Shown here one piece after another: positions 1 to 8,034 of a stretch of 64,000 nucleotides of DNA (the first letter of the stretch is position 1; each line of letters opens with the position of its first letter). Under the pieces are notes generated by a model, which was given only the letters and a program-made list of their open reading frames with translations, was not told the DNA's origin and ran no database searches. The translations under genes were made by a program, and so were the position numbers. Origin of the DNA: Burkholderia pyrrocinia (lineage in GTDB: Bacteria; Pseudomonadota; Gammaproteobacteria; Burkholderiales; Burkholderiaceae); contig NZ_CP070979.1 of assembly GCF_018417535.1 (NCBI RefSeq), positions 620,001 to 684,000 of the forward strand. The letters are read 5' to 3'.

Positions 1-315
1 TGGTTCGTGTTTCCGCAGATCGAAGGGCTTGGCGACAGCGCGATGGCGCAACGATACGCGATCTCGACACTGGCCGAAGCCGCCGCGTATCTTCAGCATC
101 CGCTGCTCGGAGAACGGCTGCGGGAATGCACGCGGCTGGTCAATCAGGTCGAAGGCAGTTCGATCCAGACGATTTTCGGGTATCCGGATTACCTGAAATT
201 CCGGTCGTCGGTCACGTTGTTCGCGCATGCGACTGCGGACAACGCGGTGTTCGTGGAGGCGCTCGAGAAATATTTCGGCGGTGAGGCCGATCACAACACG
301 CTCGCGCGAATCTAG
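1..315 (+). CDS. DUF1810 family protein, 3' part only
   Basis: The reading frame is open from the first base of the window (Trp-Phe-Val-Phe-Pro-Gln) to a TAG at 313-315, so the start codon lies upstream and about 104 C-terminal residues are present. The segments FPQIEGLGDSAMAQRYAI, HPLLGERLRECT and FGYPDYLKFRSS match my recollection of the DUF1810 family, small soluble proteins of about 140 residues. The family has no established biochemical role and I assign none. No downstream partner is co-oriented within 350 bp, so it looks monocistronic or last in its operon. Confidence 0.85.
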   Translation, partial: WFVFPQIEGLGDSAMAQRYAISTLAEAAAYLQHPLLGERLRECTRLVNQVEGSSIQTIFGYPDYLKFRSSVTLFAHATADNAVFVEALEKYFGGEADHNTLARI

Positions 316-385
316 GCGGTGTGGGCCGCAAGCGGCCAGGCCCTGTCGAAGTGACGTGCGTGCGCGCTGATGTCGGTGGCGCGAT

Positions 386-543
386 CTTCATTGCATTACG
401 AATCGAAGCTGGCCGCGCGAGATTGCGGCCGGCGGTCGCCGTGTCGGGCTTGGGCGTGAAGTCACGTAGCCGCGCTTCATCGTCTTCACGAAGCGCTCCG
501 CCATGCCGCTACTTTGTGGGCTCATCCCCAAAATTGGGGATGA
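386..543 (-). pseudogene. IS3-family transposase (OrfB) remnant, frameshifted
   Basis: Read on the minus strand, one frame gives SPQSSGMAERFVKTMKRGYV. After a one-base frame change the next frame gives DFTPKPDTATAGRNLA. Together they match the conserved C-terminal part of the DDE integrase domain of IS3-group OrfB proteins, which typically reads SPQSNGMAE-FVKT-KRDYV followed by a PKPD segment and a Tyr-Asn-Glu stretch. Only about 50 codons remain, in two frames, with no recognisable OrfA, catalytic DDE context or terminal inverted repeats. This is a decayed relic and not an active element. It shows that the 316-677 interval has hosted an insertion sequence. I see no intact gene in that interval. 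Confidence 0.65.
522..543. repeat. Perfect 10 bp inverted repeat at the IS relic boundary
   Basis: Arms TCATCCCCAA (522-531) and TTGGGGATGA (534-543) are perfect reverse complements separated by AA. The dyad lies where the IS3-like similarity fades and about 135 bp upstream of the lipoprotein gene at 678. It could be an operator, a small hairpin or a recombination scar; the sequence does not decide between these. Confidence 0.5.
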
Positions 544-677
544 ACGCATTGGCCAGATGCGAGAAACTTCGATCGCCCGCCGCATCCGGAAAGGGATGAT
601 CGGTCATGTGCCAGATCGTCGAGAAGCCGCACACGACAAGCGGAATATAAAAAGCACCAATTGACTCAGGGGATACC

Positions 678-2156
678 ATGAACTGGATATCGGTCGGTTC
701 ACGGGCGGGGTTCGCGCTTGCCTGTGCAGCAGTGCTGTCTGCCTGCGCGGTCAAAGACGTGCCCTCGCACCTCGTATGCAGCGGCGAGGCAAGTTGTCGA
801 GCCGCCGAACTCGAGCACGCGGTTGTCACTCAACGGTGTTCGCTCTCGCCAATCGGACGCGATGCGGTCTGCGAGCCGGAGCGGAATCCTGGTGCGGTCG
901 TTGGGGTTGAATCCGACGTCGCGCACGTTCGGCTCGCGTACCTCGAGTACGACAGTCACGGACATCGCTACGATCCGAACCAGCACACTGCGATTGTCGA
1001 CGAGATCCGTCGCGTCGCGGCATCTGGAAAAACGCTGCTGATCGTCACCTATGTTCACGGCTGGCATCACAACGCGTCGGCGGCGAGCAGCAATGCCCGT
1101 GATTTTCCGCTGCTGCTCGCACGTTACGCAGACGGTCTACGACACACCGATCAAGCAAACATCGAGGTACTTGGCGTGTACGTCGGTTGGCCCGGTGAGA
1201 TTACGACCGCCCCGATACTGACTCAACTGTCTATCGGCAACCGCGCGCAAGTGGCTGATCGCGTTGCGTTGGGTGATGGATCGGACGGCTCGACGCACAG
1301 CGACGCCATCGCCGATCTACATGGCATCGCCGACGCGATGCACACGGCGAACGCGGCGAACCGGATGATCGTGACCGGCCATTCGCTCGGCGGCCGCTTG
1401 CTGTCTCGAGCCTTCCTCGCCGAGCTTGAGCGACCGGACCCGGTACTGCTCGGCGCTGGCGTGCTGATGGTCACCGTGAATGCCGCGATCGATGCAGACG
1501 CGTACCGTGCGCTATATACCGAGTCTCGCACCAGCCGCGACGTACGCCGGCCGCTCTGGATCAACTTCACATCGTCCGACGACACCGCGACAGGACATAT
1601 CTACCCTCTCGCCATCTGGTCCGGTGTGCTGCCCCGCATCGATACGGAGCATCGTCAAACGAGACAGACGATTGGCCACCACAACGACTACGTTACACAC
1701 GAGCTCGGCGTCGCGAATTGCGGGGCCCCGAATACCGACGGCATAACGCGGTGCGGCCCGCAGTCGTCACTCTCGCGCCTGCCCGCTTCTCCATGGACAT
1801 CAGGTGCTTTCCGCGCTGCGGCGCTGATCTATGGCCCTGTCGCATCGCAAGGCCGGCCAGAGTTGACCCACTGCGTGCTGCTGAACCGCTATCCGGTGAC
1901 GTCGGCAATGGCAACCGCCATCGTGCGGCCAACCGTTTGCAACGCGCTGTTCAAGAAGGACTTCGACCGTGCATCGGCCTCGCACCCGGTTCCGGCCTAC
2001 GGCCGTCTGTGGAATGTGCTGACCGACAAGAGCCTGATTGATTTCGAACAGCCGAGTTTCTGGCGAGCGTCGACGCACAATGGCTGGATCCAGACCGATC
2101 TTGCAGTGATGCTGTTGCAACTGGCATTCGCACCCGATGCCGCGTTCGCTGAGTGA
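678..2156 (+). CDS. Lipoprotein with alpha/beta-hydrolase fold
   Basis: The N-terminus has a short hydrophobic signal ending in a lipobox (VLSAC, Cys23), which predicts a lipid-anchored envelope protein. The central domain carries the nucleophile elbow GHSLGG with Ser236, preceded by HGWHHN (about 127-132), a plausible oxyanion segment. This indicates a serine hydrolase of the lipase/esterase type. Length 492 aa. The substrate cannot be told from sequence. The ATG at 678 directly precedes the signal peptide and the leader is AT-richer than average. It has no co-directional neighbour and is convergent with the adhesin downstream. Confidence 0.75.
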   Translation: MNWISVGSRAGFALACAAVLSACAVKDVPSHLVCSGEASCRAAELEHAVVTQRCSLSPIGRDAVCEPERNPGAVVGVESDVAHVRLAYLEYDSHGHRYDPNQHTAIVDEIRRVAASGKTLLIVTYVHGWHHNASAASSNARDFPLLLARYADGLRHTDQANIEVLGVYVGWPGEITTAPILTQLSIGNRAQVADRVALGDGSDGSTHSDAIADLHGIADAMHTANAANRMIVTGHSLGGRLLSRAFLAELERPDPVLLGAGVLMVTVNAAIDADAYRALYTESRTSRDVRRPLWINFTSSDDTATGHIYPLAIWSGVLPRIDTEHRQTRQTIGHHNDYVTHELGVANCGAPNTDGITRCGPQSSLSRLPASPWTSGAFRAAALIYGPVASQGRPELTHCVLLNRYPVTSAMATAIVRPTVCNALFKKDFDRASASHPVPAYGRLWNVLTDKSLIDFEQPSFWRASTHNGWIQTDLAVMLLQLAFAPDAAFAE

Positions 2157-2344
2157 AATCGGCGGTGTTCCGTGGCCGGGAAAGTACCCGGGACGCACGG
2201 TTGGGTAGCGTGACGACATGCTGTCGAACGTGATACCGCGGTGACATTATCCGAAGGATCGGATGCACCCGCCCAGCATTCCACTCGGAAGTTCCGTGCG
2301 ACACCTGGCGGACCAGATGATTTCTTTTTTGACGGCAAAGCACA

Positions 2345-2372
2345 GCCCGAGGTCGAGAAATCGACCTCGGGC
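2345..2372 (-). terminator. 12 bp hairpin downstream of the adhesin gene
   Basis: Perfect arms GCCCGAGGTCGA (2345-2356) and TCGACCTCGGGC (2361-2372) flank a four-base loop. The hairpin lies 75 bp beyond the adhesin stop codon, between two convergent genes, and is the obvious candidate for transcription termination from either side. On the minus strand it is followed only by TGTGCTTTG, so the U-tract is weak. The plus strand has a T-run before, not after, the hairpin. Confidence 0.55.
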
Positions 2373-2447
2373 CATGAACTGGTCGCAAGCACCGGGTACC
2401 ACACGCATTGCCGGCGCTTCCGAACGTTCAACGCGTCGCGAACGACA

Positions 2448-5400
2448 TCAGAACTGATAACCCGCGCCGACCACCGCACCGAAGTCCGACCGGCTGTTGC
2501 CCGTCACCGACGCCTTGACGACCCAGCGGTTGCTTTCAGTCACATACGAGTACCCGGCGGCAAACCCCTGCTGGCCGTGATAATTCGCGGTCGCCGCCGA
2601 CACCATCGAGCGACCGGCACCCGTCGGCTGCGGCAGCCCGGCCACCGCCATCGCCGACGCGACGCCGCCGTACATGTCCTTCTTCAGGTCGTTGAACGAG
2701 TTGTACACCTGCCCGATGCGCTGGTCGGTGTAGCCCTTCGCCTGCGTCGAAGCGGTCGTGAGGTTGTCGTTCAGTTGCTGCACGTTCACCGCGTCGGTCG
2801 GCGCCGTCCCGGCCGCGACGTTCGTGACCTGGCGCTCGCTGCCCTTCGCGCCGACCGAGAACGAGTTGTCGCGATCGGCGACCGAGCCCTGGCCGACTGC
2901 CACCGCGTTCTTGCCGGTTGCCGTCGCCGTCGTCCCGATCGAACCCGCGTCGGCACGCGCGATCCACGTCGTATTCGCATCGGTTGCCGCCGCGCGGACC
3001 TGGTCGTTGGCCGCCACGCTCTTCATCGCGTTGTTGAACTGGCCGACGTTGACCGCGTCGTTGTCGTTCACGCCCGCCGCGACGCCGGTCAGCACGCGGT
3101 CGCCCGCCGTGCCGGAGAAATTCACGCTGGTACCGCCGGTGCCCTTCCCGACCGTGATCGCGCCGTTCGGATCCTGCTGCTGCACGAGGCCGGCCTTGCC
3201 GTTCGCGATGTTGGTCACGTTCCCCTGCAGGTTCGAGATGTCGGTCGTGTTCTTCGACACCTGCTGGTTGGTCGCGTAGAGCTGCGAGCCATTCACCGCG
3301 TCCGTGCTGGTTGCGCCGAGCGTGCCGGCCTGCACGTTGGTGATGCGCGTGCCGCCCGCACCGCCGAGCGTGATCGTACTCTTCGAGCTGTCGTCGTACT
3401 GCACCGCGAGCGCGCCGAGCTGGTTGAGATTCGACTGCACGCCCTTCAGTTGCTTCACGTTCACCGCGTCCGTATCGTTGGTGCCCGCCGCAACGTTCTT
3501 CAGCACGACCGCCGAATTGGCGTCGCCGCCGACGAGCGACACCGAATTCAACCGGTTGCCGTTCGTGTCGACGTCGTACTTGACGACGTTCTTCACGGCT
3601 TCGCCGGTCTGGTTCGACACCTGCGTGATCTGCTGCTGGAGATCGGATTTCACGCCCGACAACTGGCCGCCGTTCACCGCGTCCGTGCTGCCCGCCGCGA
3701 CGTTGCCGTCGGCCACGTTCGTCAGCTTCGTCGGGGCACCGGCGCGCGCCGCGCTGTAGGCGCCGAGTTTCGGGTCGAACTGCAGCGCATCCTGCTGCAG
3801 CCCGGCGATCGCGGCCGTATTGCCGGCGATGTTCGTTTCGGCATTGCCGAGGCGCGTTTCGTGATTCTCGAGCGTCGTCGTGTTGCTGCCGACGCGGCCG
3901 TCGAGGTTCGTCAGCGCGTCGCCGACGTTGTTGAACGAGCCGCCGCCAACCTTGTAGGCCGGCGCGCCGATCGAGCCGTCCGGATTCGCCGTCGCACCGC
4001 CGCCGAGCGCGGCCGCGGTGGCGTCGGTCGCGCGGCGCAGTTGCGCGCCGTTCACCGCGTCCGTGCTGCCGGACGCCACGTTGCCTTCCGCGACATTGGT
4101 CACGCGCACCGGGCTCCCGCCGTTGCCCGCGCCGAGCGAAACCTGCCGCTTGCTCGCATCGTCGTACTTCACGGCCAGCGCATCGAGCTGGCTCGTTCCG
4201 TCGTGAATCGCCGCGGTCAACTGGTCGACGTTGACTGCGTCGGTCCCGCTCTTGCCGGCCGCGACGTTGCTGATCAGTTGCGGGCCGTTGCCGCCGTGGC
4301 TTGCATCGTACGCGCCCAGGCCCGCGTTCCACTGGAGCGCATCCTGTTGCAGTGCCGCGATATTGCCCGTATTCGTCGTCACCTGGTTGCCGAGCGTCGT
4401 CACGTTGTTGCCGACGGTCGTGATCGACTGATTGAGCGTGTCGGTCGCCTTGCCGAGCTGGCCGACGTTCACCGCGTCGCCGGCGGCAATGCCGTCCGCG
4501 ACGTTGTGCAGGCCGACCGGCGCCTGCGCGCCCTTGCCGCCGAGCGTGACGCCCCCGTGCGCGTCGTCGTCGTACTGCACGGCGTTCTTCGTCGCGCTGC
4601 CGATCTGGCTGGTGATCGACGTGCTCAGGTTGCCGAGCGTCGTGCTGAGGTTGTTCGTCACGCTCGTGCTGAGCGATGCGAGGCCGCCGTTCAGTTGCCC
4701 GACGTTGACGGCGTCGTGCACGTCCTTGCCGTCCGCGACGTTGTGCAGCGTCGTGCCGTTGGTGCCGGCGAACGTCACCGAATCGAACCCGCTCGCGCCG
4801 TCGTATTTCACGTTGCGCGTATCGGCCGCCTGCAGGGTGCCGATGTTCGAGGCCGCCGTGCTCAGCGACGTGTTGATGCCGGAAACGCTGTTCTGCAGGT
4901 TCGTGATGTTCGAAGCCGCCGTCGAAATGGACGTTTGCAGCGGCGCGACACTACCCTTCAACTGACCGACGTTCACCGCGTCGGTATCGGCGACGCCGGC
5001 CGCGACACCGCCGATCGTGGTGCCGTTGCTGCCGTCGAGCGTGATCGCCGCATGCGAATCGTCGGTGTATTTCACGACGTTCTTCGTTGCCGAAACGATG
5101 CTCGTGCTGAGGCTGTTGCCGACGCTGGTCACGCGCTGGTCGACGTTCGTGATCGAGGTCGACAGCGAATTGCCGACCGACGTCACGCGCGCGTCGACGT
5201 TGCCGATGCTCGTGCTGAGCGTGCTGTTCACGTTCTTCAACTGCTGGACGTTGACGGCGTCGGTATCGGCCGCGCCGGCCGCGACGTTCTTGAGCTGGCG
5301 CTCGTTGCCGACCGCACCGAACGACACCGCACCGCCGACCGGCGCAGCCGTGCCGCCGAACACCGGCGTACCGCCATTGTTGGCACCGATGCTGCCCGAA

Positions 5401-6062
5401 CCGATCGCCACCTGGTTGTTGTCGTTCGTCTGCGCGCCCGCGCCGATCGCCACGGATTGCGTACCGCCGGCACGCGTCTGCGTCGCCGCGTCGTACGCAG
5501 CGCCGTTCGATACGCCGTCGCTCGACGTCGGATTCGCGCCGCCGATTGCAATCGAGCGATCGCCGCTGGCCAGCGCCGAGTGACCGAGCGCGATCGAGCT
5601 CGTGCCGTGCGCATCGGCGACGTTGCCGAGCGCCATCGAGAAATCGCCGATCGCGGCCGACTGGCGGCCGATCGCGAGCGCCGTATTGCCTTGCGCGACC
5701 GCCACCGTGCCGATTGCCGTGGACGAGTTCGCCAGCGCCTGCGAGCCGACACCGATCGCAATCGCGCCGCCGCTGCTGGTGCCGCCCTTGCTGCTTGCAT
5801 TCGACTGGTCGCCGATCGCGATACCGCTGGTACCGGCCTTGGCATTCGTTCCCTGCGTCACGTTCGCGGTGCTCACTGCCACGAAACTGCCGCTCTTCGT
5901 GGCCACGCAGAGCGGGTTCGTCCCGTCGATGCACTGGCCGTTCAGCGCGTTGTCCGGGTTGCCACGGTCGACGAAATTGTCCGCGTGTGCGACTCCCGCG
6001 ATCAGGACACCTGCGCCCGTGAACATGGCGGCGGCAAGCGCCGAAATCTGATTCCTCTTCAT
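2448..6062 (-). CDS. Trimeric autotransporter adhesin (YadA/Hia-like)
   Basis: This 1204-residue protein has a signal peptide (cleavage likely after VAHA, about residue 27). A head region of YadA-type repeats follows (AIG/ALG units, roughly residues 80-250), then a long stalk punctuated by about eleven neck motifs of the DAVN-x-x-QL type, and a C-terminal anchor of about 75 residues. The anchor contains YNSFNDLKKDMYGG and ends in GAGYQF. That order is the type Vc secretion layout: a trimeric outer-membrane barrel that exports its own passenger for attachment to host, matrix or other cells. The ATG is preceded by a GGAG about 12 bases upstream. The repeated stalk makes copy-number variation between strains likely. 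The binding partner is unknown. Confidence 0.95.
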   Translation of the reverse strand: MKRNQISALAAAMFTGAGVLIAGVAHADNFVDRGNPDNALNGQCIDGTNPLCVATKSGSFVAVSTANVTQGTNAKAGTSGIAIGDQSNASSKGGTSSGGAIAIGVGSQALANSSTAIGTVAVAQGNTALAIGRQSAAIGDFSMALGNVADAHGTSSIALGHSALASGDRSIAIGGANPTSSDGVSNGAAYDAATQTRAGGTQSVAIGAGAQTNDNNQVAIGSGSIGANNGGTPVFGGTAAPVGGAVSFGAVGNERQLKNVAAGAADTDAVNVQQLKNVNSTLSTSIGNVDARVTSVGNSLSTSITNVDQRVTSVGNSLSTSIVSATKNVVKYTDDSHAAITLDGSNGTTIGGVAAGVADTDAVNVGQLKGSVAPLQTSISTAASNITNLQNSVSGINTSLSTAASNIGTLQAADTRNVKYDGASGFDSVTFAGTNGTTLHNVADGKDVHDAVNVGQLNGGLASLSTSVTNNLSTTLGNLSTSITSQIGSATKNAVQYDDDAHGGVTLGGKGAQAPVGLHNVADGIAAGDAVNVGQLGKATDTLNQSITTVGNNVTTLGNQVTTNTGNIAALQQDALQWNAGLGAYDASHGGNGPQLISNVAAGKSGTDAVNVDQLTAAIHDGTSQLDALAVKYDDASKRQVSLGAGNGGSPVRVTNVAEGNVASGSTDAVNGAQLRRATDATAAALGGGATANPDGSIGAPAYKVGGGSFNNVGDALTNLDGRVGSNTTTLENHETRLGNAETNIAGNTAAIAGLQQDALQFDPKLGAYSAARAGAPTKLTNVADGNVAAGSTDAVNGGQLSGVKSDLQQQITQVSNQTGEAVKNVVKYDVDTNGNRLNSVSLVGGDANSAVVLKNVAAGTNDTDAVNVKQLKGVQSNLNQLGALAVQYDDSSKSTITLGGAGGTRITNVQAGTLGATSTDAVNGSQLYATNQQVSKNTTDISNLQGNVTNIANGKAGLVQQQDPNGAITVGKGTGGTSVNFSGTAGDRVLTGVAAGVNDNDAVNVGQFNNAMKSVAANDQVRAAATDANTTWIARADAGSIGTTATATGKNAVAVGQGSVADRDNSFSVGAKGSERQVTNVAAGTAPTDAVNVQQLNDNLTTASTQAKGYTDQRIGQVYNSFNDLKKDMYGGVASAMAVAGLPQPTGAGRSMVSAATANYHGQQGFAAGYSYVTESNRWVVKASVTGNSRSDFGAVVGAGYQF

Positions 6063-7205
6063 GCTGTTCTGCTCCGTTTTGTAGCGTCTGGTTTGAATAC
6101 GGACTACTTACTTTTATTGATAGCTTCGACTTCGACTGCGATTGCGACTTCAGTGCGGAACCTGATTCCGATGCCCGGCCTGGCCATGTCGAAGGCGACA
6201 AGCATCGACCGCGCATGTCGACAGGGCGTTCGAAAGCCCGGGCACGCCGTCTCGTTACGGCCCGTTCCGTTAATTCGCCATTTACATTAGGAATACGTAT
6301 TGTTATTCATGGACGAGCTCACCCCCGACTGAATCCAGAGATTCAACCCGTCTTTATAGCCACCCGGAATCCAATGTCGCGCCGACCGCGACCAACCCCG
6401 TCTCTTTTATTTCATCTCCGGCAACCGGATTTGCGTTTCCGTGCGCAAGACATTCTTTCAGACATGCATCAACTGATGCTTCGGACTCGAATCGCGCAAC
6501 GTCCGTCGCGGTTCGCGATGACTTCCCGTGTCCTGTGCCATCCGTTGCTCAAAGTTCGGACGAATTATGAGACACGATCGATAATTATCAAAGGTGACAT
6601 TGTTTATAGATTGCAAAATCCAATATATTCAATGAGTTACTTAAAATATTTCCATCTCGCAAACGATTGCGAACCGCCACGATTAATCGAAATGTTTTTC
6701 GAAGCGGATAAATACTTTGCCGAAGCGGATTTAAATTAAATGCATTCGAACAAGCCGCAACCAGAGAGCCGGTCGACTGCGCGATTGTGCGCCGAACATG
6801 CATGGAATCTACGAGTATTGACGAACATCAACGCGCGACACCGCAGACGCAAACCGCAACGCATCCTGAAAACGAGTAAATCGACATGACGCGAATATCG
6901 ACAACCCATCTGGCGGGATTCGAAATATGCTCCTACAATTCCGCTCGCATCGATACCGGCAGCCGCGACCATTCACGACGCGGCCACGGCAATCGTCCGC
7001 GTCTTTACCGGCTCAGTGATCAAAACAACGAACGCCGGGTAATGCGCAGACCGGTTGCCTGCCGCGCAGTCCGGCGCAATCCGAATATCGATGCGAGCGT
7101 GCGATGCGTTTGCGCGTCGTCATAGAGCGGCTTCCGACGATTACCCCGAACCGGGCAGGCCACCCGCGGGATCGCAGCCAGCCGCCGTTCCAGAACAGGT
7201 GCACG
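6063..7205. other. Long non-coding stretch upstream of the adhesin
   Basis: About 1.1 kb with no convincing gene. Open frames here have no recognisable domains and unusual composition. The part around 6560-6760 is clearly more AT-rich than its surroundings, as in silenced or horizontally acquired promoter DNA. A 10 bp palindrome AATACGTATT lies at 6292-6301, about 230 bp upstream of the adhesin start. The stretch probably holds the adhesin promoter and its control sites; I could not identify a specific regulator site. Confidence 0.5.
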
Positions 7206-8012
7206 ATGCCTCCATCGATCTCCGCATTGAGCGACGCCCATCTCCTGATCGTCGACGATCAGCCCGACCAGCTCCGTTTGCTGATCGATATCCTGCGCAG
7301 CACGGGCTGCCGGATCAGCATCGCATCCGACGGGGCGCAAGCGTGCCAGCGCGCGCAGGCGCTGATGCCCGATGTAATCCTGATGGATGTCCGCATGCCG
7401 CGCATGGACGGGTTCACCGCGTGCCGGCTGCTTGCCGCCGATCCGCTGACGCGCGCGATTCCGGTCATTTTCCTGACTGTGGCCGGCGACTTGCACGAAC
7501 GCCTCGAGGGACTCGAAATCGGCGGCGTCGACTACGTGGTGAAGCCGTTCGAACCGGCCGAAGTGCTCGCGCGAATTCGAGTGCAGCTCGCACGGACGAA
7601 GCGAGAAAGGCCCGCGGACACGGAAAACCCGTTCGCCGCCGGCACGGACGACGACATCATCGTGCGCGCAGCCATTCGCCACCTGTCGCGGACGCTGAAC
7701 GATCCGCCGACGGTCGAGCAACTGGCGCGCGCGGTCGGCACGCATGAAAAGCGGCTGTCGCGCGCGTTTCGCGACAATCTCGGCCAGACGGTGTTCGAGT
7801 ACCTGCGGCACGAGCGGCTGCGGATCGCACAGGATCTGCTGGATTCGACGTCGCTCAGCATCGCCAGCATCGCGAAGGAAATCGGCTTTTCCACGCCGGC
7901 GAACTTCGCGACCGCGTTTCGCGAACGTTTCGGCATCACGCCGACCGAGTGGCGGCGCCAGCGCCACGCGAGCCGGCGCGTCGCGACCCGCGAACCGCAA
8001 CGCGGCACATAG
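7206..8012 (+). CDS. Response regulator with AraC-type DNA-binding output
   Basis: A receiver domain (about residues 10-130) has the acidic pocket DD (17-18), phospho-acceptor Asp61 in LMDVRMPR and Lys113 in VVKPFE. A two-helix-turn-helix AraC domain follows (about 165-255; IASIAKEIGFSTPANFATAFRERFG). Such proteins act as phosphorylation-controlled transcription factors. The ATG at 7206 was chosen because the receiver begins a few residues later, while an upstream extension would add about 34 low-complexity residues. No histidine kinase lies nearby, so it is an orphan. It is convergent with the TonB-dependent receptor, 22 bp apart, and that receptor is a conceivable but unproven target. Confidence 0.88.
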   Translation: MPPSISALSDAHLLIVDDQPDQLRLLIDILRSTGCRISIASDGAQACQRAQALMPDVILMDVRMPRMDGFTACRLLAADPLTRAIPVIFLTVAGDLHERLEGLEIGGVDYVVKPFEPAEVLARIRVQLARTKRERPADTENPFAAGTDDDIIVRAAIRHLSRTLNDPPTVEQLARAVGTHEKRLSRAFRDNLGQTVFEYLRHERLRIAQDLLDSTSLSIASIAKEIGFSTPANFATAFRERFGITPTEWRRQRHASRRVATREPQRGT

Positions 8013-8034
8013 GCCGCGTTCGGCGCGATCCTGA

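Noticed and set aside
2448..6062. Repeated blocks that look at first like tandem DNA repeats or a CRISPR-like array
   Set aside because: The repeats are codon-phased neck and head units of one long protein, with diverged DNA and no uniform spacers.
2241..6290. A 1349-codon open frame on the plus strand opposite the adhesin
   Set aside because: It is antisense to a clearly real trimeric autotransporter, is made of Arg/Val/Ala/Asp-rich low-complexity sequence, and has no domain; it results from high GC and the repeated adhesin codons.
6215..6739. Possible 174-codon gene in the non-coding stretch upstream of the adhesin
   Set aside because: No ribosome-binding site of note, composition changes midway, no recognisable motif, and it spans the AT-rich part expected to be regulatory.
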